The translations under genes and the position numbers were made by a program. From Micromonospora sp. MH99 (GTDB lineage: Bacteria; Actinomycetota; Actinomycetes; Mycobacteriales; Micromonosporaceae): a stretch of DNA of 64,000 nucleotides. The notes under the pieces are model-generated. The model did not search any database and had not been told where the DNA came from. It worked only from the letters and a program-made list of their open reading frames with translations. This document shows positions 51,299 to 60,335 of this stretch, piece by piece. The stretch is taken from NCBI RefSeq assembly GCF_021442385.1, contig NZ_MUZA01000013.1, positions 1 to 64,000 on the forward strand, given 5' to 3'. Positions within the stretch are counted from its first letter, which is position 1, and every line of letters starts with the position of its first letter.

Positions 51299-51913
51299 CT
51301 ACAGCTGCGGCCCGGCCGGCCTTGTCCCGTCGACCTCCCGAACGAAGAAGGATTCGAACGGCTCAGCCTTTTCGAGCAGGGCCAGGACCTCGGTTCGGCA
51401 GGCTTGCACCACCATCGGCTCCACGCTCTTCTCGGCGCCGATCGGCGTGCCGGAGCTGTCATAGAGGACTTCGTAGACGGCTCGACTGCCAACCACCATC
51501 AGCTCCGGAACGGTGCCGGCCGCAGCCTCCCAGTCGCTGACTGATCGCGCGTCCAGCACGCGGATCTGCTCTCCAACTTGGGCGCGGTAGCGAAGAAAAT
51601 GCAGCTCCCAGGTCAGGTACGGCGTCAGCGGCAGCTCGACGATCCGCAGGCGCCGGAGCCCGGAACCGAGCTGGTCGAGGTGCTTGAAGAACGCGGCCAG
51701 CTCCGGGTTCGGCTCGGCGGCGATCCGAAGAGCATCCTCCCATCGACCGTCTGCGTACGCCTCCCAGCTGGGGCTTCCCGGCTCGCGGAAGGTCTGGATC
51801 CGCTCGGTCTTGAGGATGGGCCCGTCGGTCGACTCGACGGTGGCGTAGAAGTCGGCGTCGTACTCGGCAAGGCTCAGTCGCTGCCGTTTGGCTCCACCCA
51901 GTAGGTCACGCAT
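51299..51913 (-). CDS. DUF6879 family protein
   Basis: 204 aa. Family features: FRETERIQTFREPGSPSWEAY-like strand, RRLRIVELPLTPYLTWELHF in the centre and GEQIRVLDARS. In actinomycetes this family is nearly always next to a small regulator or another small protein, as here. Its start overlaps the 51906-52181 gene by eight bases, so they are co-translated. Function unknown. Confidence 0.8.
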   Translation of the reverse strand: MRDLLGGAKRQRLSLAEYDADFYATVESTDGPILKTERIQTFREPGSPSWEAYADGRWEDALRIAAEPNPELAAFFKHLDQLGSGLRRLRIVELPLTPYLTWELHFLRYRAQVGEQIRVLDARSVSDWEAAAGTVPELMVVGSRAVYEVLYDSSGTPIGAEKSVEPMVVQACRTEVLALLEKAEPFESFFVREVDGTRPAGPQL

Positions 51914-52181
51914 CCGGGATGTCCGGCTTGGCGGCCACGAGCATGCTTCGCGGAATGACGACCACCCGTTCGTCGGCTCCGACGCTCACACCGTCGGGCA
52001 GCCGAGTCGCAAGGACGTCGGTCAGATCGCGGCCGATGACCGCGACATCACCGTTGGACAGCTCCCAGACGTCGGGACAGGTCGTCGTTCCCCCACTTTC
52101 GCCCAACTCCGCGGCGGACTTGCCGAGTCGGCGCGAAAAGCGGGCGGCCCGGTCAGCTTCCCAATGTCCGGTCATGTTCAT
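51906..52181 (-). CDS. Small conserved partner of DUF6879 protein
   Basis: 91 aa: MNMTGHWEADRAARFSRRLG, a single cysteine, then DVWELSNGDVAVIGRDLTDV and RVVVIPRSMLVAAKPDIP. This small beta-rich protein is commonly encoded directly before DUF6879 genes. No catalytic motif. Overlap with the following gene indicates a two-gene operon. Confidence 0.7.
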   Translation of the reverse strand: MNMTGHWEADRAARFSRRLGKSAAELGESGGTTTCPDVWELSNGDVAVIGRDLTDVLATRLPDGVSVGADERVVVIPRSMLVAAKPDIPDA

Positions 52182-52279
52182 CTCCCACGATCGTGGATTG
52201 GCGGTCAGGCTAACAAGATGAGGGCCCAGCGCTGGACCGATTTACTCGTGCTTTCGGATAGGAGGAAGTAGATCTCCCA

Positions 52280-53338
52280 TCAGGTGAAGGTCGCGGGCGT
52301 GTGGAGGCGGGCGGCGGGGATGCCCAGGGCCAGCAGCCGTGACCGGGCGCCAACCAACATCGCGGGCGGGCCGCACAGGTAGATGTCCTGGCCGGGGCGG
52401 TGGTGGTCGAGGGCGATGGTGAGGGCATCGCCCTGCTCCGCCGGCCCGGCGCAGGGGTCGTCGGAGAACGCCGGCACGATCGTCAGCCAGTCGTGGGCGC
52501 ATTGCAGCTTGTCGAGGGCTATCGCGTCGTACAGGTCGACGAAGGCGCGGGCCCCGACGACCAGGGTCACCCGCCGGCCGTCGGGGGCGGTGGCGACCTG
52601 CTCGACCAGGGCGCGCAGCGGCGCCAGGCCGGTACCACCGGCGACGAGCAGCAGATCGCCGGCACGCCTCGGGTCCAACCGCAGGCCAGTGTTGCCGGGT
52701 GGGCCCAGCCAGAGCAGCTCGCCGGGGCGTACCTCATGAACCAGGCGGTGGGAGACCGTGCCGGCGGGTACGGCGCGGACGTGCAGCTCGACGGTGCCGT
52801 CGGCGCGTGGGGCGTTGGCTGGTGAGAGCCAGCGCCAGCGGCCGGGCAGGCGTGGTGTGCAGACGGGGACGGCCTGACCGGGGTGGTGGGGCAGCCGCCG
52901 CCAGGGACGTACCGTCAGGATGGCGACGCCCGGCGACGGCCGCTCGTGGCCGATCACCTCGGCGGGCCACCAGGCCGGGCCGTCGCCGACGCGGGCGGCG
53001 GCGCGACGGACGGCGTGCGTGGTGCGGTCCACGGCGCGCTCCCACACGGTCGTCCACAGGGGAGGCGGTGCGTGCCGGGCCAGGATGGCGAGCAGCGCGT
53101 CGCCGACGGTGGTGGCGTGTGGGAGCAGGTCGTAGCGACGGTAGGCGCGGCCGAGCACCATGAGCAGCGCGGCCCGACCCGCCCGGTCATCGCCGCCAGC
53201 CACGAGACCGCCAAATGCGGCGAAGAACAGGGACGCCTCGCGCTGCGGCAGCAACCCGGGGCGGCGGTCCTCCAGCATGCACCAGAAGTCACCAGCCGCC
53301 CGGTCGTCGACAGACGTCCAGGCGGCGGCGAGGTTCAC
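52280..53338 (-). CDS. Globin-like domain fused to FAD/NAD-binding reductase (flavohaemoglobin-like)
   Basis: 352 aa from GTG 53338, overlapping the upstream stop (GTGA). The first ~120 residues are a globin-like helical domain; the segment LGRAYRRYDLLPHATTVGDA aligns with the flavohaemoglobin haem pocket but has Tyr where the proximal His is expected. The reductase follows: WRWLSPANAP (FAD), HRLVHEVRPGELLWLGPP, and NAD site DLLLVAGGTGLAPLRALV, ending in IYLCGPPAMLV. Likely an electron-transfer partner for the small globin upstream; haem binding by its own globin part is doubtful. Confidence 0.8.
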   Translation of the reverse strand: MNLAAAWTSVDDRAAGDFWCMLEDRRPGLLPQREASLFFAAFGGLVAGGDDRAGRAALLMVLGRAYRRYDLLPHATTVGDALLAILARHAPPPLWTTVWERAVDRTTHAVRRAAARVGDGPAWWPAEVIGHERPSPGVAILTVRPWRRLPHHPGQAVPVCTPRLPGRWRWLSPANAPRADGTVELHVRAVPAGTVSHRLVHEVRPGELLWLGPPGNTGLRLDPRRAGDLLLVAGGTGLAPLRALVEQVATAPDGRRVTLVVGARAFVDLYDAIALDKLQCAHDWLTIVPAFSDDPCAGPAEQGDALTIALDHHRPGQDIYLCGPPAMLVGARSRLLALGIPAARLHTPATFT

Positions 53339-53625
53339 GCACCCACCTCGAACGCCCGCCTGACCTGGGCAATCCGACCGTCCGGCAGCTCGGCCGCCCG
53401 CAGGACGCCCTCCAGGTAGTCGACGACCCGTCGATGCTGCGTCTCCGACAGCCCCAGACCGCACCATTGGGTTGCGTTCCCGTCGAGCACGGTCGCCAGG
53501 TGCGTGGCGAGCCTGTCCAGATCAACCCCGATGAGGTACGGCGACAGCTCCGCGTCCGCCGCCACCAGGCGCAACCATCGGGCGACCAGGTCGGCCGGTG
53601 GCGTGGGTTGATGAGGGGTGGGCAT
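53335..53625 (-). CDS. Truncated-haemoglobin-like small protein
   Basis: 96 aa from ATG 53625 (CGGAG upstream). LSPYLIGVDLDRLATHLATVL and LSETQHRRVVDYLEGVL match helices E and G/H of group I truncated haemoglobins. At the usual proximal His position there is a Trp (TQWCGLGLSE) if the helices are aligned. The four-base overlap with the flavohaemoglobin-like gene shows tight coupling. Possibly NO or oxygen chemistry; possibly not a haem protein at all. Confidence 0.55.
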   Translation of the reverse strand: MPTPHQPTPPADLVARWLRLVAADAELSPYLIGVDLDRLATHLATVLDGNATQWCGLGLSETQHRRVVDYLEGVLRAAELPDGRIAQVRRAFEVGA

Positions 53626-53844
53626 GGCGGCTCCGAGACGTCGACGGATCGGGTGGCGCCGGGGCGGGCGGGTGCGGAGCTGCGCCGTTGAGGGCCGGCC
53701 AACTCCGGAGCCAGCACCCGCCCCGGGCCGTGCGTCGACCCTCTCCTTTGACCAGGCACGACGGCATGCCACGGTGATCATCGGCAGCATGCGCGCTCCG
53801 TATGTGGTCGACTACGCGACGACCGGATCGGGCAGACTGCGGGC

Positions 53845-54363
53845 ATGACGGAACGTCCGGTGCTGTACCTGGTCGTCTGCGCCGCCGGGCCCGCGGAGCA
53901 TATCGACGAGCTGGTCGACCTGCTGATCGCCGACGGCTGGCAGGTGTGCATGATCGTCAGCCCCACCGCCGCGCCGTGGCTCGACCGGGCGGCGTTGCAA
54001 GAGAAGACCGGCTATCTCGTACGCGTCGAGTGGCGGATGCCCGGCGACCCCGAGCCGCACCCACCGGCCGATGTGGTGGTAGCCGCGCCGGTCACGTTCA
54101 ACACGGTGACCAAGTGGGCTTTGGGCATCAACGACACGCTGGCGCTCGGCGTCCTCAACGAGTCGCTGGGCGCGGGCCTACCCATCCTGGCCTTCCCGCA
54201 CGTCAAGACGGAGTTGGCCGACCATCCGGCATATGCCGGCCACCTGGCGGTGCTGCGCGGCGCTGGTGTCGTCGTCGCCGACGGCAGGGCGCTGGGCCCG
54301 ACGGCACGACGAGATCGCTGGGTCGTGGTCATCGAGGCGGTGCAGATGTATCGCCCGTCCTGA
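53845..54363 (+). CDS. Flavoprotein-domain protein (PPC decarboxylase-like fold)
   Basis: 172 aa. Single Flavoprotein (HFCD) domain: VLYLVVCAAGPAEHIDELVD first strand and helix, ADVVVAAPVTFNTVTKWALG with the substrate-clamp/FMN site, INDTLALGVLNESLGAG, and ILAFPHVKTELADHPAY. It lacks the CoaB half and the cysteine lid of CoaC, so another FMN-dependent decarboxylation is likely. A common actinomycete gene of unknown substrate. Confidence 0.8.
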   Translation: MTERPVLYLVVCAAGPAEHIDELVDLLIADGWQVCMIVSPTAAPWLDRAALQEKTGYLVRVEWRMPGDPEPHPPADVVVAAPVTFNTVTKWALGINDTLALGVLNESLGAGLPILAFPHVKTELADHPAYAGHLAVLRGAGVVVADGRALGPTARRDRWVVVIEAVQMYRPS

Positions 54364-54471
54364 GGTCCCCGTGATCGGCGGCCCTTGAAGATATGCGTCG
54401 TGCGTATACCAGCGCTCCACGCACCGTGTTCAATGGACAGGTTCGATGAGGCGAACTGGACGGAGCCGCCC

Positions 54472-55932
54472 GTGACACACGCGAACTGCCCTCGGTGTGG
54501 CGGTCGGCTGGCCCGGGACAACGACAGCGGACGGTGCACGCCGTGCCAGGCCGCCGAACGTGACCGGCTGAGCAGGCCGCCCGTGGTGCCAGCGAGCTTC
54601 TGGGAACACGAGCCGGTGCGGCAAGCCTTGGCCGAGCGACATCTGGGACGGGTGATCAGGGCTTACCGATGCCATCCGTACCACGGGCGGGTCGCGTTGC
54701 CGCAGACCGTGGTGGCGGGATGGCTCGGGATCACGCAGGCGCAGTTGAGCAGGGTGGAGAACGGGCCACCACTGGTGCACCTGGACCGCCTGTCGCATTG
54801 GGCGCAGCTTCTCAGGATACCAGCCCCTTGCCTATGGTTCGCGCTCCCTGGTCAGCCTCGGCGGTCTGTTGAAGGGGCTGAAAGCCCCCGCGACTCAACG
54901 GATCGAGGGAGCGGCGGGCCGGACGAGGGTAGACGGGCCTTGTTAGCCGGTATCGCCGCTGTCGCTGCGGGCGCCGGCCTGCTCGGTGGGAGCGAATTCG
55001 TTCAGCCCCGGCGCATCGGCACGGCGGATGTCGCTCGACTGAACGCGGTCTTGGAGCTGTACCGGTCGGTGGACCGGGAATGTGGCGGTGGTCTGCTGTA
55101 TCGGGAGGTGGCTCGGTTCGCCGAGTCGGTGTACCGGATGCTTGATTGGTCGCACACCGCTGGGCTCACGCCGCCTCTCGTCGCAGCGGTGGCGGCAGCC
55201 CGGCAACTGGCCGGCTGGACCGCGCTCGACGCGGGTAGGCACGACGACGCGCAGCGGCACTTTGTCGCCGGGGAGCGGGCTGCGCTGACGTCTGGGAACG
55301 TTCCGTTGGTCGCGATGATCCGGTACGCGCAGGCCAAGCAGCTTCAGCACCTCCGCCACAATCGGGACGCCCTCGCGACACTGCAACTAACTCACGCGCA
55401 GCTCGGTCCACAGGCCACCCCAGCGGCGAAGGCCCTGCTCTGGGGCGCGGAAGCAGCTTCGGTCGCAGCCCTCGGTGACCACCGAACTGCCCTGAAAACC
55501 CTCGGGAAAGCAAGTGACCAGTTCGTGCGCTTCGACAAGGAGCGCGAGCCTTCGTGGATGGGCTTTTACGACCGCGGGGAGTTGTTCGCGCAGTACGGTC
55601 GCGTGTACCGAGACATGGCACGGCGGGACAGCAGGCACGCGGCCGAGGCGGTGCGCTGGGGCAGAGAGTCCATCGCCGCGTTCGGCGCTGGGAACGTGCG
55701 TAGCACGGTGCTGAACGAGATTGGCCTGTGCAGCGCGCTGTTCCTCGCCGACGAGCCCGAGCAGGCGCTCGCGGTCGGCACGCGCGTGCTGAAGATGGCC
55801 GAGGCAATGAGTTCCAAGCGCGTGATTGATCGGGTCGTCAATCTGCGTCGTGATCTCACTCGGCATCGGCCGCTTCCGGAGGTAGCCGCGTTCGAGAGCG
55901 CCCTCAATGCTCGGGCGGCGATGGCTGCATGA
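54472..55932 (+). CDS. Zinc-ribbon/HTH/TPR-like transcriptional regulator
   Basis: 486 aa from GTG 54472 (GGAG six bases upstream); an ATG at 54433 is possible. A zinc ribbon CPRCGG...CTPCQ opens the protein, followed by an XRE-like HTH (VVAGWLGITQAQLSRVENG) near 80-100 and a hydrophobic stretch (LLAGIAAVAAGAGLLGG) near 160. The C-terminal 280 residues are TPR-like helices. The stop overlaps the phosphotransferase start by four bases; the pair recurs in Micromonospora and Streptomyces. Confidence 0.8.
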   Translation: MTHANCPRCGGRLARDNDSGRCTPCQAAERDRLSRPPVVPASFWEHEPVRQALAERHLGRVIRAYRCHPYHGRVALPQTVVAGWLGITQAQLSRVENGPPLVHLDRLSHWAQLLRIPAPCLWFALPGQPRRSVEGAESPRDSTDRGSGGPDEGRRALLAGIAAVAAGAGLLGGSEFVQPRRIGTADVARLNAVLELYRSVDRECGGGLLYREVARFAESVYRMLDWSHTAGLTPPLVAAVAAARQLAGWTALDAGRHDDAQRHFVAGERAALTSGNVPLVAMIRYAQAKQLQHLRHNRDALATLQLTHAQLGPQATPAAKALLWGAEAASVAALGDHRTALKTLGKASDQFVRFDKEREPSWMGFYDRGELFAQYGRVYRDMARRDSRHAAEAVRWGRESIAAFGAGNVRSTVLNEIGLCSALFLADEPEQALAVGTRVLKMAEAMSSKRVIDRVVNLRRDLTRHRPLPEVAAFESALNARAAMAA

Positions 55933-56843
55933 GCGGACGCTTCTCCGAGGAGACCATGACGGCGGCCATGCGGGACATCGCCGCTGCCCTTGACCAGTCG
56001 GCCCACGATGCTCACCTGCTGCGATTCACCAACAACGCTGTCTTCGCGCTGCCCACGGCTGGAATCGTCATCCGAATCGCGCGGACCCACCAACTGAGGG
56101 ATCGGGCGACCAAAGTCATACGCCTTGCGCGCTGGTTCGCTGACATCGACGCGCCGACGATCCGCTTAGCGCACGTCGAGCAGCCCATCGACGTCGGGGA
56201 TCTGGTTGCTTCTGTATGGCAATACATTGCACCGCGCACGCCTGCAGCCACGGTGGAAGACCTCGGTACAGTGCTGCGCGATTTCCATGCCCTCGGTGTG
56301 CCGCCCTTCCCAGTGCCCAAATGGAATCCCATCGGGGATGCAAGGCAACGCCTATCCGATGCCGAGGGCCTAAGCGAGCCCGACCGCGATTTCCTCGCCA
56401 CTTGGTGCGACCTATTGGAACCGAGGGCAGCAGTCCTCAACGAAGGCGGACCGCAGGCGCTCGTACACGGCGACGCGCACGTCGGCAATCTACTCCGAGA
56501 GCCATCGGGCCGAGTGGTCATGTGCGACTTCGACTCCACATCCGTTGGCCCATGGCAGATTGACCTAGCGGCGGTAGCGGTCGCTGAGTTGAGGTTCGGC
56601 ACGAATGGGCGGCACCTCTCTATGGCTACCGCTTACGGCTTCGACGTCACCCGTGACCCTTTGTGGGAGATCCTAAGAGAGGTTCGAGAACTGAAGATGA
56701 TCGCGGCTGTCATGCCATACCTAGCCACGTCACCGCAGGTGGCGGCCGAGTTTACAAATCGCCTGAACTCCATAAGTCACGGCGATTCGACCGCCCGCTG
56801 GATACCTTTCGCCGACCTTTCCCGCCCGAAGCCTATTCGCTGA
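55929..56843 (+). CDS. APH-family phosphotransferase
   Basis: 304 aa. Kinase fold of the aminoglycoside phosphotransferase family: VIRIARTHQL strand, QYIAPRTPAATVEDLGTVL linker, catalytic loop ALVHGDAHVGNLLRE near 178-190 and VMCDFDSTSVGPWQIDLAA near 198-216 for the metal-binding Asp. ATGA overlap with the regulator gene. Such pairs are not linked to resistance in a known way; the natural substrate is unknown. Confidence 0.85.
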   Translation: MSGRFSEETMTAAMRDIAAALDQSAHDAHLLRFTNNAVFALPTAGIVIRIARTHQLRDRATKVIRLARWFADIDAPTIRLAHVEQPIDVGDLVASVWQYIAPRTPAATVEDLGTVLRDFHALGVPPFPVPKWNPIGDARQRLSDAEGLSEPDRDFLATWCDLLEPRAAVLNEGGPQALVHGDAHVGNLLREPSGRVVMCDFDSTSVGPWQIDLAAVAVAELRFGTNGRHLSMATAYGFDVTRDPLWEILREVRELKMIAAVMPYLATSPQVAAEFTNRLNSISHGDSTARWIPFADLSRPKPIR

Positions 56844-56968
56844 CAGTGCGCCCTCTTAGGGCACCCGGTCTCTGCATCTCATACCTGGTGATCTCCGCGC
56901 CTGCAGGGAAGTCGCAGCCACACGGAGACCAATGGCAACAGGCGAGAAGTCCGTTTCGGCGCCGACAT

Positions 56969-56991
56969 TGACATGTCCCTACAAGATGTCA
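56969..56991. promoter_or_regulatory. Inverted repeat before the macrodomain gene
   Basis: TGACAT at 56969-56974 and ATGTCA at 56986-56991 with 11 bases between. The left arm overlaps a TTGACA hexamer at 56968; no well-spaced -10 was found (TAAACT at 56995 is 21 bases away). Candidate regulator site 40 bases before the gene. Confidence 0.4.
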
Positions 56992-57031
56992 GAGTAAACT
57001 GGTACTACAGATGCACAAGGAATCACGCCAA

Positions 57032-57526
57032 ATGATCATTTTGAGCCATGGCAACCTACTTAATGCCGAGGCGGACGGGCTAGTCAATCCCGTCAACACA
57101 GTCGGGGTGATGGGAAAGGGGATCGCCCTTCAGTTCAAACGCGCCCACCCCGCCAACTACGCGGCTTACCGCACGGCTTGCCGCGAGAGAAGAGTCGAAT
57201 TAGGGCGAATGTTCATCTTTGACTCGGGGCGACCTGGCCCGCAGAGGTATGTGATCAACTTCCCCACGAAGGGCCACTGGCGGACAGACTCGAAGCTGGA
57301 CGACATTGAGGCTGGACTGGCCGATCTAGTCCACGTGGTTGATGAGAAGAAAATCAATTCAGTAGCGATTCCCGCCCTGGGCTGCGGAAACGGCGGCCTC
57401 AACTGGAACGATGTTAAGCCGCTCATTAAAAGTGCCTTCGCCACGATCCCGGAGGTCCGGATCCTGCTCTTTCCGCCAGAGTGGGCACCCGGCGAAGTCG
57501 ACGGTCGACCGAGAGGGCATCGCTGA
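57032..57526 (+). CDS. Macrodomain protein, DarG-like
   Basis: 164 aa from ATG 57032 (AAGGAA nine bases upstream; an ATG at 57011 adds seven residues). The ADP-ribose pocket is LVNPVNTVGVMGKGIALQFK at 17-36, with the N-P-V-N-T-V-G-V-M-G-K-G loop characteristic of DarG, and IPALGCGNGGLNWNDVKPLI. DarG removes ADP-ribose that DarT adds to thymidine in DNA. No darT gene is adjacent and the usual DarG C-terminal domain is absent, so it is an orphan or works against incoming DNA modification. It converges on the vsr gene. Confidence 0.85.
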   Translation: MIILSHGNLLNAEADGLVNPVNTVGVMGKGIALQFKRAHPANYAAYRTACRERRVELGRMFIFDSGRPGPQRYVINFPTKGHWRTDSKLDDIEAGLADLVHVVDEKKINSVAIPALGCGNGGLNWNDVKPLIKSAFATIPEVRILLFPPEWAPGEVDGRPRGHR

Positions 57527-57557
57527 AGCCCTCTGCGGTAAGGCGGTGGCAGCCACT

Positions 57558-58352
57558 TCACTCAACGGGCCGAAGGCGGCTGCCCTTGACAAGGTCTTCA
57601 ACGCGGTCCGCAGCCGCCACAGGGTCCTCGTGCTCCCAGACCCTAATCACCGACCAGCCGGCATCCGCGAGCATCTGTTCTGTCTCGCGGTCCCGCGCGC
57701 GGTTTCGGTCGATCTTCTCGTGCCAGAAGCGGTCATTTACTCGGGCCGGCCGGTAGTGCTCCGGACATCCATGCCAGTAGCAACCGTCGACGAAAACCGC
57801 TACGCGGGCGGCAGAGAATATTATGTCAGCAGTGCGTCGCACATCGGCCAGCGGTCTGCAGTTAACGCGGTAACGCAGGCCCCTCTTGTGCAATAGCGAA
57901 CGTAGCCGTCGTTCAGGTCGGGTATCACGAGCCTTGTTGGCGCGCATAACAGCGCGCACGTTCGAATTCTTCGCCCAAGATTTCGCACTCTCTCCCGTAT
58001 CGGGTAGAGCAAGAAAGCCTCGACTCCACGCAAGGCGCCAGCCCTCAGTCAGGTTCTCGGCTCGCGTCGTGTACTCAACCTCACCGAGATAGCGAGTGGG
58101 TGAGCGGCCGTTATCGGACCAGCGCAGATACGCCCTAATTCTGCGAGTTTTCGGCAACAGTTTGAGTTCTACAGACGCTCGGGCCTGGCGCCCATCGCCG
58201 AGATCGACCCAGCGCCGCTCAGGGCCACCGGCAGCGCGGTCCTGCTCAAGCGAGGCCGCTCTCCGGGTGCGGCCCTGTCGCCCCTTCCAGGCCCTTGGTT
58301 CCGGTGGCTTGTCCGCCCAGCCACCCTCTACCCGGGCAGCATTCAAGTTCAT
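57558..58352 (-). CDS. vsr: Vsr-family endonuclease with N-terminal extension
   Basis: 264 aa. The C-terminal ~130 residues are Vsr: AVMRANKARDTRPERRLRSL, TADIIFSAARVAVFVDGCYW with HGCPEH, FWHEKIDRNRARDRETEQML and WEHEDPV. The first ~110 residues form an extra domain with RRWVDLGDGRQARASVELKL and IRAYLRWSDNGRSPTRYLGE, likely for DNA binding. ATG at 58352 overlaps the methyltransferase stop by four bases, so the two are translated together. Much longer than the Vsr at 20239 and not a recent copy. Confidence 0.88.
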   Translation of the reverse strand: MNLNAARVEGGWADKPPEPRAWKGRQGRTRRAASLEQDRAAGGPERRWVDLGDGRQARASVELKLLPKTRRIRAYLRWSDNGRSPTRYLGEVEYTTRAENLTEGWRLAWSRGFLALPDTGESAKSWAKNSNVRAVMRANKARDTRPERRLRSLLHKRGLRYRVNCRPLADVRRTADIIFSAARVAVFVDGCYWHGCPEHYRPARVNDRFWHEKIDRNRARDRETEQMLADAGWSVIRVWEHEDPVAAADRVEDLVKGSRLRPVE

Positions 58353-59653
58353 TGATGACTCTCAGCCTCATCGAGAGCATCGGCGATAGCTCGGGCGAAG
58401 AACTGGCCGAGCGCGACGGGTACAGCGTTGCCAAGCTGGCGCATCTGTTCCCCCCTGGGGCCAGCGAGCCTCCAATGATCAGGGAAGGTCATAACTCGCG
58501 CCGTCTCACGAACTGTCATGTAGCGGTGACGGTAGGGATAGGGCGAACCGTCAAGTGGTTCGGGTAGAGGTTCGTCAGTCAGTAGGACTGATTCACCACC
58601 TGGCACACCGTGCACCCCAGCTTTGACTGTCTTCGCCGGTCGATCAAGTTCGTTCGGTGTATGGCCAGCGTAAATACGCGCATCAGGCCAACCTATGTGA
58701 CCGGTGAAGCCACCGAGGTTGTACTCCCTTCGGTCCAGCCGATCCCACGGCACCTCAGGAAGGGGCGGCTGCCCATCCAGTCCTTTGAGCGCATCTCGCA
58801 AGGTGCGCCAGGGCGACAGGCCGTCGTCCATGGGCGCAACAGCCGGCAGTCGGGACATGGCACGGCGCCGAACATGGCCGGGCGTGCCGCGATGCCTCTC
58901 CCAGTAGCTACCATCCAGCATGGACCGGATCAGCGCAGCTTCCGAGAACTTTGGCCGCACCGCCTTCCGGAATGCTTTGATGTCGACTCCGAGGTCTGAC
59001 CGGAAGGCGACCATGATGATTCTGTTTCGAACCTGTGGCACGCCGTAGTCGGCTGCGTTGACCTTGGTGGTAACGACCTGATATCGCCGCTTGGGGTCAG
59101 ACGGCTCTTCAGCGAGACGCGCCTGCAGGACCGCGTCATGCTCGCGCCAAGTGGCGTCGTCATCACGCTCCTCGAAGGGGAGTTCCAACTCGCGCTCGAT
59201 GTACTCGAAATAGGGACGGAACGAGGGACGAAGCAACCCGCTGACATTCTCACAGATCACGGCCTTCGGCTGGATCTCGCGAATGGCCCGAAACATCTGT
59301 GGGAACATGTTGCGCTTATCTTCATCGCCTCGCGCGACGCCCCCCAAGCTAAAGGGCTGACAGGGCGGGCCGCCAGCCAACAGATCCACGCGATCCCATA
59401 GATAGCCGAACTCAACCCGCGATACATCGCCCTCCACGAGAGGCCATCGCTCGTCGGTTGAAGGAATCCGCTCGCCCTCGCCCCTCGACACGGCCGCGTT
59501 GGCCTTGAGCGTCTCGCACGCGTACTTCATAAGCTCGTTGACCAGCAGGGGGCGAAAACCCGCTCGATGCACAGCCATGGCCAAGCCGCCGCCACCAGCG
59601 AACAACTCCACCGAGGTACGGTCACTGACTGGCTTCCGTGGCGGCTCGAGCAT
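58349..59653 (-). CDS. DNA cytosine-5 methyltransferase of the Eco29kI-like system
   Basis: 434 aa from ATG 59653 (GTG 59695 is possible). Motif I VELFAGGGGLAMAVHRAG at 15-32, motif IV GGPPCQPFSLGG with catalytic Cys98, ENVSGLL for motif VI, GVPQVRNRIIMVA for motif VIII, and MRQLGNAVPVALG for motif X. It forms an operon with the downstream vsr gene. Together with the Eco29kI-family enzyme at 60336 it makes a type II system; Eco29kI itself reads CCGCGG with a C5 methylase, so the same or a similar site is expected. Confidence 0.92.
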   Translation of the reverse strand: MLEPPRKPVSDRTSVELFAGGGGLAMAVHRAGFRPLLVNELMKYACETLKANAAVSRGEGERIPSTDERWPLVEGDVSRVEFGYLWDRVDLLAGGPPCQPFSLGGVARGDEDKRNMFPQMFRAIREIQPKAVICENVSGLLRPSFRPYFEYIERELELPFEERDDDATWREHDAVLQARLAEEPSDPKRRYQVVTTKVNAADYGVPQVRNRIIMVAFRSDLGVDIKAFRKAVRPKFSEAALIRSMLDGSYWERHRGTPGHVRRRAMSRLPAVAPMDDGLSPWRTLRDALKGLDGQPPLPEVPWDRLDRREYNLGGFTGHIGWPDARIYAGHTPNELDRPAKTVKAGVHGVPGGESVLLTDEPLPEPLDGSPYPYRHRYMTVRETARVMTFPDHWRLAGPRGEQMRQLGNAVPVALGQFFARAIADALDEAESHQ

Positions 59654-59836
59654 CGGAGAAGCATACCGCGGAGTTGTGGATCTAGGAAGCGACACACCCT
59701 AGCCACAGCCCTGGGTCGCGGGAGTCCGGGACCCGCAGCCGCTCCTCGTGGCGGCGCCCCGGCTACTCGCGAACATGATCCCTCCGACTGCGAGGCGGGC
59801 CGATGTGGTTTGGTTACACGACCACGAGGAGGTGCG

Positions 59837-60259
59837 ATGGCGACGTGGCAACTAGGTCCCTTCGATAACGATGACGCGGTCGAGTGGTGCGGCGAGCTGG
59901 AGAACGTCGCACCCGATCAGCGCGCCAACTTTGTTCGTCTGACCCTCGACGCAGCAGTCGCGGCGGGGCGCGGCCTCTCACCCGAGGACGCCGCGCGAGC
60001 CATAGCTGCCGCCGCGACCCTGCTCCAGGCAGTCGACGGAGCGTCCCCCTCGGACTCCGCCTACGCCCCTCGCTTCCTCCTCGGCCGGACGGACGTCCGG
60101 GTCACTGCAGAGCTGCGCAGACTGGCCACACGGGCGCTGGACGCGGCGCTCGCTAATGGTTCAGCATGGCGACTTGGCTGGGCCGAGGACGTCGAAGAGG
60201 AGGAGGCGTTCGAGGTCGTCGACGCGCTTCGCGACAAACTCGCTCAGGCAGCGCATTAG
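59837..60259 (+). CDS. DUF4259 protein
   Basis: 140 aa from ATG 59837 (GAGGAGG upstream). The start MATWQLGPFDNDDAVEWCGE is the family hallmark (W-G-x-x-x-F-x-N-D-x-A). The remainder is helical with an acidic tail (EDVEEEEAFEVVDAL). Function unknown. It lies inside the restriction-modification locus but on the opposite strand, so it is probably a passenger. Confidence 0.85.
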   Translation: MATWQLGPFDNDDAVEWCGELENVAPDQRANFVRLTLDAAVAAGRGLSPEDAARAIAAAATLLQAVDGASPSDSAYAPRFLLGRTDVRVTAELRRLATRALDAALANGSAWRLGWAEDVEEEEAFEVVDALRDKLAQAAH

Positions 60260-60335
60260 CTGTAAGCATTTGACGCTCTCATAGGGTCACGGGAGACAAC
60301 GGGACTAACGCTCATCCCATTTCTCACCCAGGCAA

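Noticed and set aside
59837..60259. DUF4259 gene as control (C) protein of the Eco29kI-like system
   Set aside because: It has no helix-turn-helix and belongs to a widely distributed family without link to restriction genes.
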